Positions 22,796 to 32,964 of a DNA stretch of 64,000 bases are shown here, in pieces (within the stretch, counting starts at the first letter, position 1; each line of letters starts with the position of its first letter). Origin of the DNA: Adiantum capillus-veneris (taxonomy: Eukaryota; Streptophyta; Polypodiopsida; Polypodiales; Pteridaceae); assembly GCA_014529385.2 (NCBI GenBank), contig CM043944.1:45950268-46014267 (forward strand), in the 5' to 3' direction. The position numbers and the translations under genes are program-made. The notes beneath the pieces were generated by a model. It was given only the letters and a program-made list of their open reading frames with translations. It had not been told where the DNA came from and did not search any database.

Positions 22796-22812
22796 TGAGC
22801 ATCATATGCCCC

Positions 22813-23018
22813 TGTTACCATATACATGTGGTAGTGACGTGTGTGAACACACTTAGGACCGCCAGGGCATTTTTTCCCTCATTATGAGTATTTCCCCCCA
22901 TGCTTTGTATATACACCAATTACTCTAGGGATAACTTATCTTTCCATTGCACGCTAAGTACTACACTCTCTCATCTTCTCTAAGCTGTGTGTGTTTTCTT
23001 GCAACCCTAATTCCAACA
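22813..23018 (+). repeat. 5' LTR of copia element A
   Basis: 206 bp, from TGTTACCATATACATGTGG to CCCTAATTCCAACA. It shares signature variants with the LTR at 31109-31337 (AAGATAAGTTA and CCTAAGTGTG, read on the minus strand) that the third family member lacks. It has a 23-bp deletion relative to that LTR. The flanking five bases at 22808-22812 are GCCCC. Confidence 0.9.
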
Positions 23019-23036
23019 ATTGGTATCATAGGAGGT
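23019..23036 (+). other. Primer-binding site of copia A (mutated)
   Basis: The sequence is ATTGGTATCATAGGAGG against the sibling's ATTGGTATCAGAGCAGG. The tRNA-Met match is intact for the first nine bases (TGGTATCA + A/G) and then degraded. Confidence 0.75.
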
Positions 23037-23382
23037 TGTGTCCTCCTGGCTTAGTCGCGAGGAGCTCCAGCACACGCCTGCTCATTTTCTTCAATTTTTG
23101 TGTGAGCTTTGGCAAACGTTCACAGCTTGAAAATTATTTTGATCTAGCTCAAAGAGCTTAATCTGTTCAAATTTTTGATTCGGGCTCATTTCGGCCTCCG
23201 TTTCCACTACAAGCAGTATTGTGCAGGCTATTTCATCATTTTGTGCATAATTTTTGTCAGTGACGTTTTTTGCATAATAGGTCCCTTAACAATCTTCTAT
23301 GGTTTGTGCTGTATAGCACGTGTTGTTCTCGCTTCATTTCTCCTCTTTTCGAGCAACTTTACATCAGGTGCAGGCATTCACC

Positions 23383-24345
23383 ATGGCCGACAACAACACA
23401 GATGTGTTCAAGATGTTTACTGTTGAGGACATATTGGATGGAGACAATTACCCTATGTGGGCTTACATGATGCAACATGTTCTTGTCTCAAAGGATGTAT
23501 GGAATATTATGCAAGGCATTGATGTATGTCATGGTTATGAGGATGTAGGCGATGTTGCAGGTCTTGCTACAAGAATTGCTGCTGTTAGAGTTATTTTGTC
23601 TATGGCAAAACAAGCTCGTTGGGATGTAAAAGATGCACAAGCTCATGCATTGATTGCGTTGTCTGTGAAGCGCACCATTACTCCTCACATTCGTTCAGTG
23701 AAATCTGTAAAACAGGCTTGGGGTATTCTGGCTGATTTTTATGCAAGTCGTAATGAGGCAAAATTTGCATTGCTGCATAAAGAGCTAGAGTCGAAGATTA
23801 TGCATTAGGAAGATGACATGGTCAATTTCCTCGCTGATGTCAAGGATATCAATGAGCAACTTATTTCTCTAGGAGAAGTCATTTCAGACAGTTCCTTGTG
23901 CAGACTGTCCTTGATGCCTTGCTAGATATTTACCAAACTCTTGCTAGTAGTTGGAGACTTATGACCCAAGGAAATCCTAAAGTTGTCAATTTTGATGCTT
24001 TATGAACATTGCTGTTGCAAGAGATACTTTCCAAAAAAACAAGACTAGATAGCGTGCAGTTGAACATGCCTTTATTGCTGCTCAAAGAAAAGGTAGTAAT
24101 AGTAATGCAGCCACTTCTCATGGTTTTTCTGCGAGTGGAAAATCACATGTTCCTAATGCTTCTGCTGGCATTAATTTGTCTGGAAATTATGGTGATAAGG
24201 GCAAAAAGAAGATGCGTTGCCATTACTGTAAAGCTAATGATCACTTGATCAAGCAATGTCCTAAGTTGAAGGCCAAAGAGGCTAAGAAGAAAGAGGTTGG
24301 TTCCACTACTAATGTTGGTTCCACTACAAATGCAACTATTGTCGA
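23383..24345 (+). pseudogene. Copia A gag
   Basis: It starts at ATG 23383 with MADNNTDVFKMFTVEDILDG and continues through a UBN2-type Gag to the zinc knuckle CHYCKANDHLIKQC (24218-24258). Gag forms the particle that packages element RNA. A TAG at 23806-23808 follows KIMH where the sibling reads KIMHEEDD. There are further frameshifts near 23890 and 24000. It is inactive. Confidence 0.85.
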
Positions 24346-24429
24346 GTGAAAGGAGACTATGATAGTGATGTTGATGTTGAATGGGCTTTTAGTGCAGTGT
24401 GCACTTATAATCCTATTGTCCATGATGCA

Positions 24430-25725
24430 TGCATGCCAGTTGCTGCAGATTCACACGTGTGGTATTTTGACAATGGTGCTACAAAGCACATTACCTCACA
24501 TCGTGATTTGATCACCTCTCTTGAGTCTATCTCTGATGGGAATTCAGTTACTTGTGCCAACAATTCCTCTTATTTCGTTCAGGGATTTGGAAAGATTGTG
24601 CGCACTGCTTCAAATGGTAGTTCTTTCACACTTGTTGATGCACTTTATGTACCTAGGATAGAAGAATATTTTATCTATATGTGCACTTGCTAGACTTGGT
24701 CTTGTAGTCAATTTGTGGATGACAGATGTACAATACATGATCTCAGTTTTGGTGATGAAATTGTTGCATCTGGCATTTTATGCCGTGGGTTGTATAAGCT
24801 CACTTTGCATGACAAGTGTGGGAATTTTTTTGCAAATGCAGTTGTGGATTCAAAGGCTATTTCATATGCAAAACTTTGGCATGCTCGTTTTGGACATCTG
24901 AATTTTGACAGTTTGCTGCATTTGCAAAAATCTAACATAGTTGCTTCTTTGCCACATCTGAAGCACCTATCAAACATGTTTGTGAGGCTGTATTTTGGGT
25001 AAGATACAACCTTTTCAAGTTTCCAAAGGACAATTCAGTTAGGGCCACATGCAGGTTGCAGCTTGTGCATAGTGATGTTTGTGGGCCCATGCAAACTCTA
25101 TCCTTGGGCAATTACCTTTACTTCGTGACACTTATTGATGATTACTCTAGGCATGCATTGGTATATCCGCTTAAAGCAAAGTACAAAGTATTTATGTGCT
25201 TCAAAAAATTTCTAGCTATGGTTGAAAATGTCTCGAAATGTACTATGGGCACCCTCTGTTCCGATCGAGGGGGGGACTATATGTCTTATGAATTGAATGC
25301 ATTTTTGGCTAGTCGTGGGATAAAACACCAATGTACAATGCCTTATATGCGTCAACAAAATGGTGTTGCTAAGAGGAAAACAGATCACTTATGGAAATGG
25401 CACGATGTATGGTCAAAATTCAAGCTTTACCGCATTCATTTTGGCTTGAGGCCATCATGTGTACCACTTATGTATGTAGTAGGTGTCCTACAAAAGCTTT
25501 ACAATCTATGACTCCATATGAAGCATGGCATGATAGAAAGCCTTCTATTGAGCGCATGTTTTTGGCTGTTTGGCATATGCTTTGGTGCCATAAACGCAAT
25601 GTAGGAAATTGGATGATAAGAATGTCAAATGTATTTTTGTTGGTTATAGTGTTGAAAGCAAAGGTCACAGGTTGTATCATCCACAAACAAAGTGTATTCT
25701 GGTTTCACAGGATGTTGTGTTTGTG
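24430..25725 (+). pseudogene. Copia A protease, GAG-pre-integrase and integrase
   Basis: The protease region has VWYFDNGATKHITSH (24460 onward), with Asn in place of the usual Ser of D-S-G. Pre-integrase follows with AKLWHARFGHLNFDSLLHLQ. Integrase has LVHSDVCGPM, LIDDYSR and SDRGGDYM. The last catalytic Glu is lost: QQNGVAKRK, where the sibling has DVAERK. Frames are broken near 24690, 25000 and 25500. The sequence ends at a GT-rich junction with the tandem array. Confidence 0.85.
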
Positions 25726-26455
25726 TGTGTGTGTGTCATCCACACTTGGTCACAACATCTCACGTGGATAACATCTATGGGGCTCGGATAATGGTCTGAA
25801 TCACTATTTTTTGGCCACCCAATATATGACTTCCAACCTGTTGCACTCACACTATTTTTGAGTTGTGGCTTTAAGGGATTTTTTCCTTATGCTTTACATA
25901 TTAAATTACTGCCTTAGGGTTGTGATTGCTCTAGCACCTCATCTGGAGGGAGTTGTTGACTATACTCTGAATCACTATATCATCCAATTTTTTGAGCTTG
26001 AGTGGATAAATTAAATTGCTGCCTTATAAGGGATTACCTTGTGCTATACAACTGCTAGCTTTTTTATGTGGATCACATTAGTTGCAATTAGAGCTATTTA
26101 CCATAAATCTAAAACCTTCCCAGCATCTTGTTTTGGGCTACCCTATGGGTACTACCCCCTAATCTATCTCTTACCTGTTTTTAGCTAAAACCTATTTTTT
26201 GGCCTTTTAAGAACCTGGGCGGCTTTCGAGTTCATTGATTCTACTTAGGTTTTCATCAAGCTGTCGCGGCACTCATACTGCATCATAGCCCCGCTCTAAT
26301 AACCTCGCATAATGAAAGGTTGCCTGCCTTGGTTTCCTTGCCTCCCTCTCATTGATTGAATCTTACCTGGATTACCTCTTACATTCATCGACACTAGGCG
26401 GCCCCGGCACCACCACAAATGAGTATCTTTGAGAGCGCTTCCCTGCCTCCTCCAC

Positions 26456-26462
26456 TATAAAA
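26456..26462 (+). promoter_or_regulatory. TATA box of array unit 1
   Basis: CCACTATAAAAGGTGAGG lies 65-71 bases before a conserved ATGGCGACTGCT and after a GC-rich GGCGGCCCCGGCACC. The same arrangement is present in units 3 and 4. This is a consensus plant core-promoter sequence; activity is inferred. Confidence 0.5.
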
Positions 26463-26526
26463 GGTGAGGGGTTTTTCCCCTTCACTTAGGCTTGGTTTCC
26501 CTTGGCTGCTTGGAAAATTGCTTGGA

Positions 26527-26949
26527 ATGGCGACTGCTCACAGGTTGCTTCAATCTCATAGCTTCAATACCATGCTTTGTTATCTGATTATAAAACAGGG
26601 TTTTGTAAAAAAAAACATTTGCAAAAAATGGTCTTTTGGAAATTTTTTGAGAAATTGGATACTGTGTTTTCACATTAGCAAAGGATTTTTCTTTGGCTTC
26701 TTGACTGGTACTAACTGCATAATTATTGTGCTAGAATATGACATCCAATCTTTCATGCATATGGTTATTATTTTGGTTTTATTGACACTGATGACAAGTA
26801 TAAAGGTTGAGTGCTTGGTGGGGGTGCTGGTTATGCATGCATTTTCTGATTACTGGAAGGTGAGATACTGGTTATGCTACCATATTCTGATGGTTGCAAT
26901 TGATTATGTTACATTCACAATTGCAAGAAAAGGGGGAGTTTATACTTGA
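26527..26949 (+). CDS. Conserved hydrophobic ORF of the array unit (uncertain)
   Basis: From ATG 26527 the frame reads MATAHRLLQSHSFNTMLCYL and stays open for 140 codons to a stop after GGVYT. It has hydrophobic stretches (GFFFGFLTG; MVIILVLLTLM; LVGVLVMHAF). Unit 3 keeps the same frame from HRLLQSHS to GGVYT but has a 2-bp insertion near the ATG. Units 1b and 4 are disrupted. GTGAGT/GTGAGA donor-like sites occur inside it (for example after GATTACTGGAAG). It could be a first exon plus intron rather than a true protein. No family was recognised. Confidence 0.2.
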   Translation: MATAHRLLQSHSFNTMLCYLIIKQGFVKKNICKKWSFGNFLRNWILCFHISKGFFFGFLTGTNCIIIVLEYDIQSFMHMVIILVLLTLMTSIKVECLVGVLVMHAFSDYWKVRYWLCYHILMVAIDYVTFTIARKGGVYT

Positions 26950-27747
26950 TGATCTGGCCTGGTCTAGCTGGTTATACACAAACTCTATATCTTCAGGCTT
27001 AATCTTGGGTGTGATTGAATATTAGTCGGATCTGGTTCTTCCATGATACAGAGCTGGGCTGATATAACCGATCTTTACAAATGGGGCTTTCTTTTTGCAT
27101 GGTACTGATTACATACACTCGCTCTAGTTTTTTGGGTTGCTTGACATAAAAATGGCATCACTTTGTTAAGGGTACTGCAATATGGTACACTAGTTATGCT
27201 GCCATTTTCTGGTACAATTTTTTTCACATCAGTATAGGATGTTGTTTGGCTCCTTGCCTGGTACTGACTGATCCTCTGCTACTGTGTTGGAATATGACAT
27301 CAAATACTTTTTTAAAAAAAATCAGATGGTGAGTATAAGGGCTGATTGCCTGGTGGTGGTGGTGGCTATGCATGGTTTTTATGGTTACTGGAATGCTGCC
27401 ATATTCTGATAATTCTAGTTACAAAATTGCAAAAAAAGGAAATCTGGCCTGGTCTAACTGATTTTGCACATACCTTATTTCTTCACCTTAATCTTGGGTG
27501 TTAGTCGGAAGTGGTTTGCCATTATATAGATCTGGTCTGATAAAAATGTTTTTTTTACAAATGGAAAAAGATCGGGTTCTTTTATACTTTGTTGCCTTAG
27601 TTTGTTATGGTATTGGGAGAATTATGTTGTGACTTACAAAACTTCTAAACTTTACCTAATGCTTGGTTATTTGGCATAGATCTGGTTCTTCACTTTACCT
27701 GAAGCTAAATATACTTTGCTGCCTTAGTTTGTTATGGTATTGGCAGA

Positions 27748-29331
27748 ATGCTTGATAGAGAGCCTAGAAGTAAGGCAGTACAAGTGACCCAGCTCACACA
27801 AAAATACAGTGGGGACGGGGATGTTAGAAAGCATATTGAGGTATTTGAGCACGTGTGCGATTCCCTGGAGAAGCACGATGAAATGCATAAATGCAAATCT
27901 TTGAGCTTGACTCTAAGTTGGAAGGCAAGGGATTGGTATATAACCCTACGAATGAAGAGCGCACAAACTATCCTACTCTTAGGAGACTGTTCTTGAAAGA
28001 GTACGTACAAGAGGGAGTGCTTTGGGGTGTAGTGTCTGAGCTCCAGAAAGCCTAACAAGAGGAAGGGGAGTCGATGAGAGACTTTACTAGTCGCTTGAAG
28101 CATTTAAATTCTCATTGTAATCCAAATGAGCGCTTCAGTAATAACCAATTTCTCGATGATAGATTCATTAGGGAGCTATTAGGGAGCCTAGTCATTAGAG
28201 GTATCACCACTTGGGAAGCAGTCACCACCAATGCAATCCAATTGGAGGACAATGATTCAAGGAGAAAGAGTGTCTGTTAGGCAAGCATCGGCGGGGCATG
28301 AGCCAATGACCATAAAGCCTATTTTTAAAGAGCCAAAGATATTTGAGATGACTTTAGTAGATCTCACCAAGGCCATTCAAGAAAGTCTTAGGGATAATCA
28401 TGCCTCACAAAACAATCATATGTATCCAAGAAGGGAACAATAATGGTGCTCAATTTTCTTTGGTCCACATGGCACTAGTGAATACCCTACATTTAGAGTA
28501 AAATTTAACGGGAATTGCAATGCATGTGGTAGGCACGGTCACCAAGCTAAGGATTGTATAATTTTAAAATGTGTGATGGCAAATAGACCACCCTTGGCTT
28601 GGACAGATTCACCTCGAGTTCTTGCATTGATGCCCGCCCCACATGTTGAACAACTATCGCAACACATGGTTCTTAGAGCCCAAAATGTTTCTCAAGCTAC
28701 ATCGCTACCACCTCCAGTGCTAGGACCGCAACCCCCACATCCAAGAGTCACCCATGTGAATCATATGGGTTGTGATCCATCTAGTGCTTGTTTGGAAGGC
28801 TGTGAGGAAGATATAGACCCTACTATTACCTATGGGATGGATGCATTTGAAGACTATCCACAATACTACATGGAGGACTACTGGGGACAAGTCAAACCTG
28901 TTTATCAAGTAGTTGTTCTTGTAGCAAGAGGCCAAAATATTAATCTAACCACCAAGAGACCACCCCTTCAATGCTATGAGTGTGGAGGTCCACGTCAAGT
29001 AGCTGAGGGTATTAGACCACAAAAGAATGCCACACTAGTGCATACCAATCAAGGAAGCACATCTACAATGCTGATACTAATGTGTAATTGATGTGGCATA
29101 GATCATTTGATTGCCCATTGTCCTAATAATACGAATGCACCAAGGATCACGCCATTGAACTTAATTGAGATTACTGAGACGCCATCACAAAGTACACCGG
29201 TGGTACCAATAAATGTACTCACACGATCGATGCTCCAAAACCAAAATTATATTCTTAAAGAAAGAGACGTGGCATCATCGCCCAATCCAAGAAGAAGAAG
29301 AAAACACGAAGGAAGAGATCACAAAAGGTAA
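27748..29331 (+). pseudogene. Gypsy gag (inverted half of the split gypsy element)
   Basis: The Gag capsid region reads VTQLTQKYSGDGDVRKHIEV, EKHDEMHKCKSLSLTLS and RDFTSRLKHLNSHCNPNERF. A zinc knuckle CNACGRHGHQAKDC lies at 28516-28557. Downstream is a second, CYECGG-started region and a last knuckle-like CGIDHLIAHC (29092 onward) broken by a TGA. The N-terminus of Gag and the 5' LTR are missing; the sequence joins array unit 1 at about 27747. Multiple stops and frameshifts make it inactive. It lies on plus, whereas the matching pol is on minus at 19558-22812. Confidence 0.8.
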
Positions 29332-29727
29332 CAAAGTCAAACTCCATTTCAAAGACTAACATAGGGACTGTTGGTGACGACCCCGTGTATATGAATGATG
29401 CTAAAAATGATTCTGAATCACCTGAGACCATGGAGACTAAAACGACCATTAGAAAAGAAAGAAACAAGGAGGATCATGATGAGCCACAATGTACACAACC
29501 CATGGAACATAGGAAGAAGATCGGAACTTACCCAAACCCTATAGAGGAGATCGAGTGAGTCAAGCAATTGAGGAGTTTGGTAGATGAGACTCAAAGGGGG
29601 CTAGAACCAACACCTAGGAAGATCCTACACAAAATCAACCTCACAAAGACCATAGACCACTCCCATACCTAGTTTCATCCAAGAAGAAAGTGACTTTAAG
29701 TCACTGGGAAGTGGGCATCCTCCCTTC

Positions 29728-31108
29728 TTGTTGGAGAGAATGTTTACAGAGGAAATACCTGACCCTATTGAAGAAATGGAGATCCCATCTTCCCCATGTC
29801 GAGGGACCAAAGCCCAAAAATTTCCGTTAAATATTGCCAAATTGATGGATTTCATGGCTTCAAAAGTTAGAACCACCATCATGTCTAAACTATATGGAGA
29901 CCTCGAGTTATTCCTAGCTCTTCGAACTTTCCTCAATGGAGAACAATTTGCACCAAAAGATAGATCTCATGAAGTGCCAGTAGAGGAGGAAACCTTCAAT
30001 CCACAACCCAACCTAGATGAGAACTCCGTTGTTGAAATACTTGTCAACAAGTTAGGAAAATACTTTGAAGGTGATGAATCCAATGCGACCCTACCAATCA
30101 CTACCAAAGGATTAATTGTGAAGGGAATCCTTGATGGTGGCACTGGGGTTAGCATTGTAACCAAAATTTGTTGGGAATCTATGGGGAGACCTCACCTTGG
30201 GACTACAAACATAGTGGTGAAGATGGCCAATGGGACCATCGTTAAACCTGTTGGAATGCTAGAAGATCTCAAGATCAAGGTCCTTGTACACAAGGTAAGG
30301 CACACCTTCATTGTTATGGATTTTTTCAAGCACACAATGTCATCTAAAATGATCTTAGGACATCCTTTCATGAGGGAAGCAAAAATGGTGCATGATCGGT
30401 CTAAATACCCTGTCTACTTACAATTCCAAGACTCTGTCATTCAAGTTGATCTTGTGACTGGTTGAGCACATCCTCTAGGAAACAGATTTATAATTGACCA
30501 TCGATCTGACACCACAATTCACTCGGCCCCATTGCAGTATTGTTACACATCGAAAAAGGACACTGATGTTGGGGAAGATTTCCCTTATATGGATGTTCTA
30601 CCTGGAATGGCTGAGTCTGACAACGTGGACTGGTCCACCTAGCGACAACCATAGACACTTGGGGAAATACAGAGACGACTTGGCAACACCTGAGGGGGAT
30701 GAAGTGGCACAACTCATACCTTAAAATATGATAGGAGCAATGAATATAGCTTCCAATGACCTACGAGATGAAGGCTTGACTAACATTGGAGCCAGTAGAG
30801 TCTCAAAAGACTATAGCCCACACAATTTGGAGTCGAAATCATCACTTGAAATTGACTCTGAGGATGAAGAATCTGAGTTAAATATTGCTGCAAATGTGGG
30901 GACAACCATTCAAGCCCAATGGTACCCTAGATGACAATCTACCTTGGAGAGAAGAAGACATGAGTAGAGATTCATCTAGCAACTCTGCACTAGAGATCGG
31001 CCATAATAAAAAATTGGACAAGAGGAGATGCGATGATATTGAGCGAATGTACGTGCTAGGATAAATGAGAAAAAAATGTACTACATAATGGCTCAATTAT
31101 ATGGGGGC
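29728..31108 (+). pseudogene. Gypsy protease and following linker
   Basis: An open frame of 245 codons (29728-30465) contains a retropepsin-like domain: GILDGGTGVSIVTK (active-site D-G-G instead of D-S/T-G), then VVKMANGTIVKPVGMLEDLK and MSSKMILGHPFMREA. Retropepsin cleaves the gypsy polyprotein. The sequence continues through an unrecognised acidic linker to 31108, where the copia 3' LTR begins. The last five bases, GGGGC (31104-31108), are the complement of the GCCCC that flanks the copia 5' LTR. Confidence 0.75.
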
Positions 31109-31337
31109 TCTTGGAATTAGGTTGCGAAAAAACACACACAGCTTGGAGAAGACGAAGGAAGCCCAAGGCACACAATAGAGAGTGTATTACTTAGTGTGCA
31201 ATGGAAAGATAAGTTAGACCTAGAGTGATGGACGCACATACAATGCATGGGGGAAAAACCTCCTAGAGTGAGGGAAAAAATGCCCCGACGGTCCTAAGTG
31301 TGTTCACACACATCACTACCACATGTATATGGTAACA
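31109..31337 (-). repeat. 3' LTR of copia element A
   Basis: 229 bp, ending GGTAACA on plus. Its outer end reads TCTTGGAATT instead of TGTTGGAATT. The base run after it (CGCCCCTGGAG, minus strand CTCCAGGGGCG) is the polypurine tract. It is outwardly flanked by GGGGC. Confidence 0.9.
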
Positions 31338-31393
31338 AATCGCCCCTGGAGTGATGTGATGAATGAGAGCTGCCACATAGAGTAAAGGGAAGT

Positions 31394-32964
31394 GCCATGC
31401 CCTGAGAACATGATCAGTCCACAAAGGAGAGTAAGCCCAAAGCTTTGCAAAAAGCTTCAAACTTCTCGTGAGACAATGCCTTTGTGAAAAGATCTGCAAG
31501 GTTGTCATGTGTTGGCACATAAGGCAAGTTGATCTCTCTTGTTGAGAACCTCTCCCTGACATAGTGGTAATGCACCTCAATGTGCATTGTGCGAGCATGA
31601 AAAGCTGGTTTCCTTGCAACTGCCAATGTGCTATGACTCTCAGTGTAGATAGTGTTAGCAGTGTCCTGTCCAACACCCAAATCATCCATAAGGCGTATGA
31701 GCCATACACCCTAAACCGTAGCTGTGAAGACTGCCTTGTACTTAGACTCACAACTGAAAGTGGCCACAATAGGTTGCTTCTTGCTCAACCATGATATGCA
31801 TGAGCTGGCAAGCATGAAACAAAAACCACTTGTGGACACTCGTGTGTCATAATAACCGACCCAATTTGAGTCCAAAAAAGCATGTAAGTTTGGCGGTAAT
31901 GATCCCCCCTTGGGATAAAACAAGCCAAGATGTAAAGTGCCACTCAAGTAGCAGAAAATCCTCTTGACAGCCTGCCAATGCTTAGACCCTGGGATATGCA
32001 TAAATTTGCTAACCTGTGAGATTGCAAACTGAATATCCGACCTCGTTTTGCATACATAAATGAGGAATCCAACAGCAATTTGGTAAAGAGTGACCTCTAC
32101 AGGATCACCAGCATCATGAAGACTCAATTTCAAACCTGTCTCCATGGAAGTGGCAATAGGCTTGCAATCCTCAAGTCCAAACTTACATAGCAATGTCTCT
32201 AACTTTTCTGAGACAAGGCAATACCACCATCACAATGCTTAAACTTTATACCCAAGTAATGACGCAACAACCCCAAATCTTTCATCTTAAAAGTAGCAAT
32301 CAGCCTTAAATTCAGCAATATGTCTCTCATTTGGCCTAGTGATCAGCAAATCATCCACATAAAGAACCACAATGAGAAGTACATCACCCTCATGCTTTAT
32401 ATACAATGTGCTTTTTGTTGGAATGTTACGGAAGCCTCATTTGACCAAATGAGTGTCAACCTTCTCATCCCAAGCACAAGGAGATTGCTTCAACCCATAC
32501 AAAGTTTTGTTACATTTGCACACTTTATCCTCTTGTCCTTTCTTGACAAAACCATGAGATTGCGTTACATAAACTTCCTCATATATGTCACCATTCATGA
32601 AAGCAGTAACAATGTCTGATTGATGTACATCCAAACCAAAATGAGCTACCAATGCACATAGAAAACGCACAGTAGTCATACGACAAGTGGGAGCAAAAGT
32701 CTCTTCATAATCTATGCCTTTTTGTTGTGCATAACCGTTTGCAACAAGTGGAGACTTATAGCCATCAATCTCACCATCCGGCTTGTGTTTCAACTTGTAA
32801 ACCCACTTTGTACCAATGGCCTTTTTGCCAGGAGGCAAATCACATAAACTCCATGTGTCATTTTCTATAAGTGCATCATATTCTAATTGCATGGTAGGCA
32901 TCCAATTTTTTGAATTATGTGCTTCATCAAAAGACAGAGGTTCCTCGACATCCATAAGATGCAT
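31394..32964 (-). pseudogene. Copia A reverse transcriptase and RNase H
   Basis: RT reads GTKWVYKLKHKPDGEIDGYK, KGIDYEETFAPTCRM and YGLKQSPCAWDEK, with the catalytic YVDDLLIT in the region 32330-32360. RNase H and tail follow with SKHWQAVKRIFCYLSGTLHL, LDSNWVGYYDTRVSTSG and KKQPIVATFSCESKY, then AFHARTMHIEVHYHYVRERF and PTHDNLADLFTKALS. Frames are broken near 32440, 32200 and 31700. Confidence 0.88.

Larger units (their letters stand above)
19558..22812 (-). mobile_element. Ty3/gypsy retrotransposon, pol portion (3' half)
   Basis: In minus-strand order it contains a linker, reverse transcriptase, RNase H and integrase with its C-terminal domain. At 22812 it is interrupted by the 5' LTR of a copia element. 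The missing 5' half (gag and protease) of what appears to be the same element lies at 27748-31108 on the opposite strand. Together they make one gypsy element split by an insertion and an inversion. Confidence 0.85.
22813..25725 (+). mobile_element. Ty1/copia element A: 5' half (5' LTR, gag, protease, integrase)
   Basis: A copia element begins here with an intact TG...CA LTR. Its similarity to the complete sibling at 48247-53564 stops abruptly at 25725, at the position matching about 50625 in that sibling. The 3' half (RT, RNase H, 3' LTR) is at 31109-33052 in inverted orientation. Relative to the sibling about 230 bp is missing between the two halves. Confidence 0.9.
25726..27747 (+). repeat. 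Tandem array unit 1 (5' part only)
   Basis: The unit begins with a GT/CA-rich junction and TTGGTCACAACATCTC. It runs through a conserved upstream region, a TATA box (26456), a conserved ATG (26527), and the related subrepeats R1 (about 26600-26940) and R2 (about 27125-27430). It ends inside subrepeat R3 at about 27747, where the inverted gypsy/copia block starts. It is almost identical to the corresponding part of unit 3 (37859 onward) and less like units 1b and 4. Confidence 0.85.

Noticed and set aside
26464-26949. 161-codon membrane-like protein in array unit 1
   Set aside because: The frame upstream of ATG 26527 covers the TATA region, and the frame is not kept in all units. It was listed only as a low-confidence ORF from 26527.
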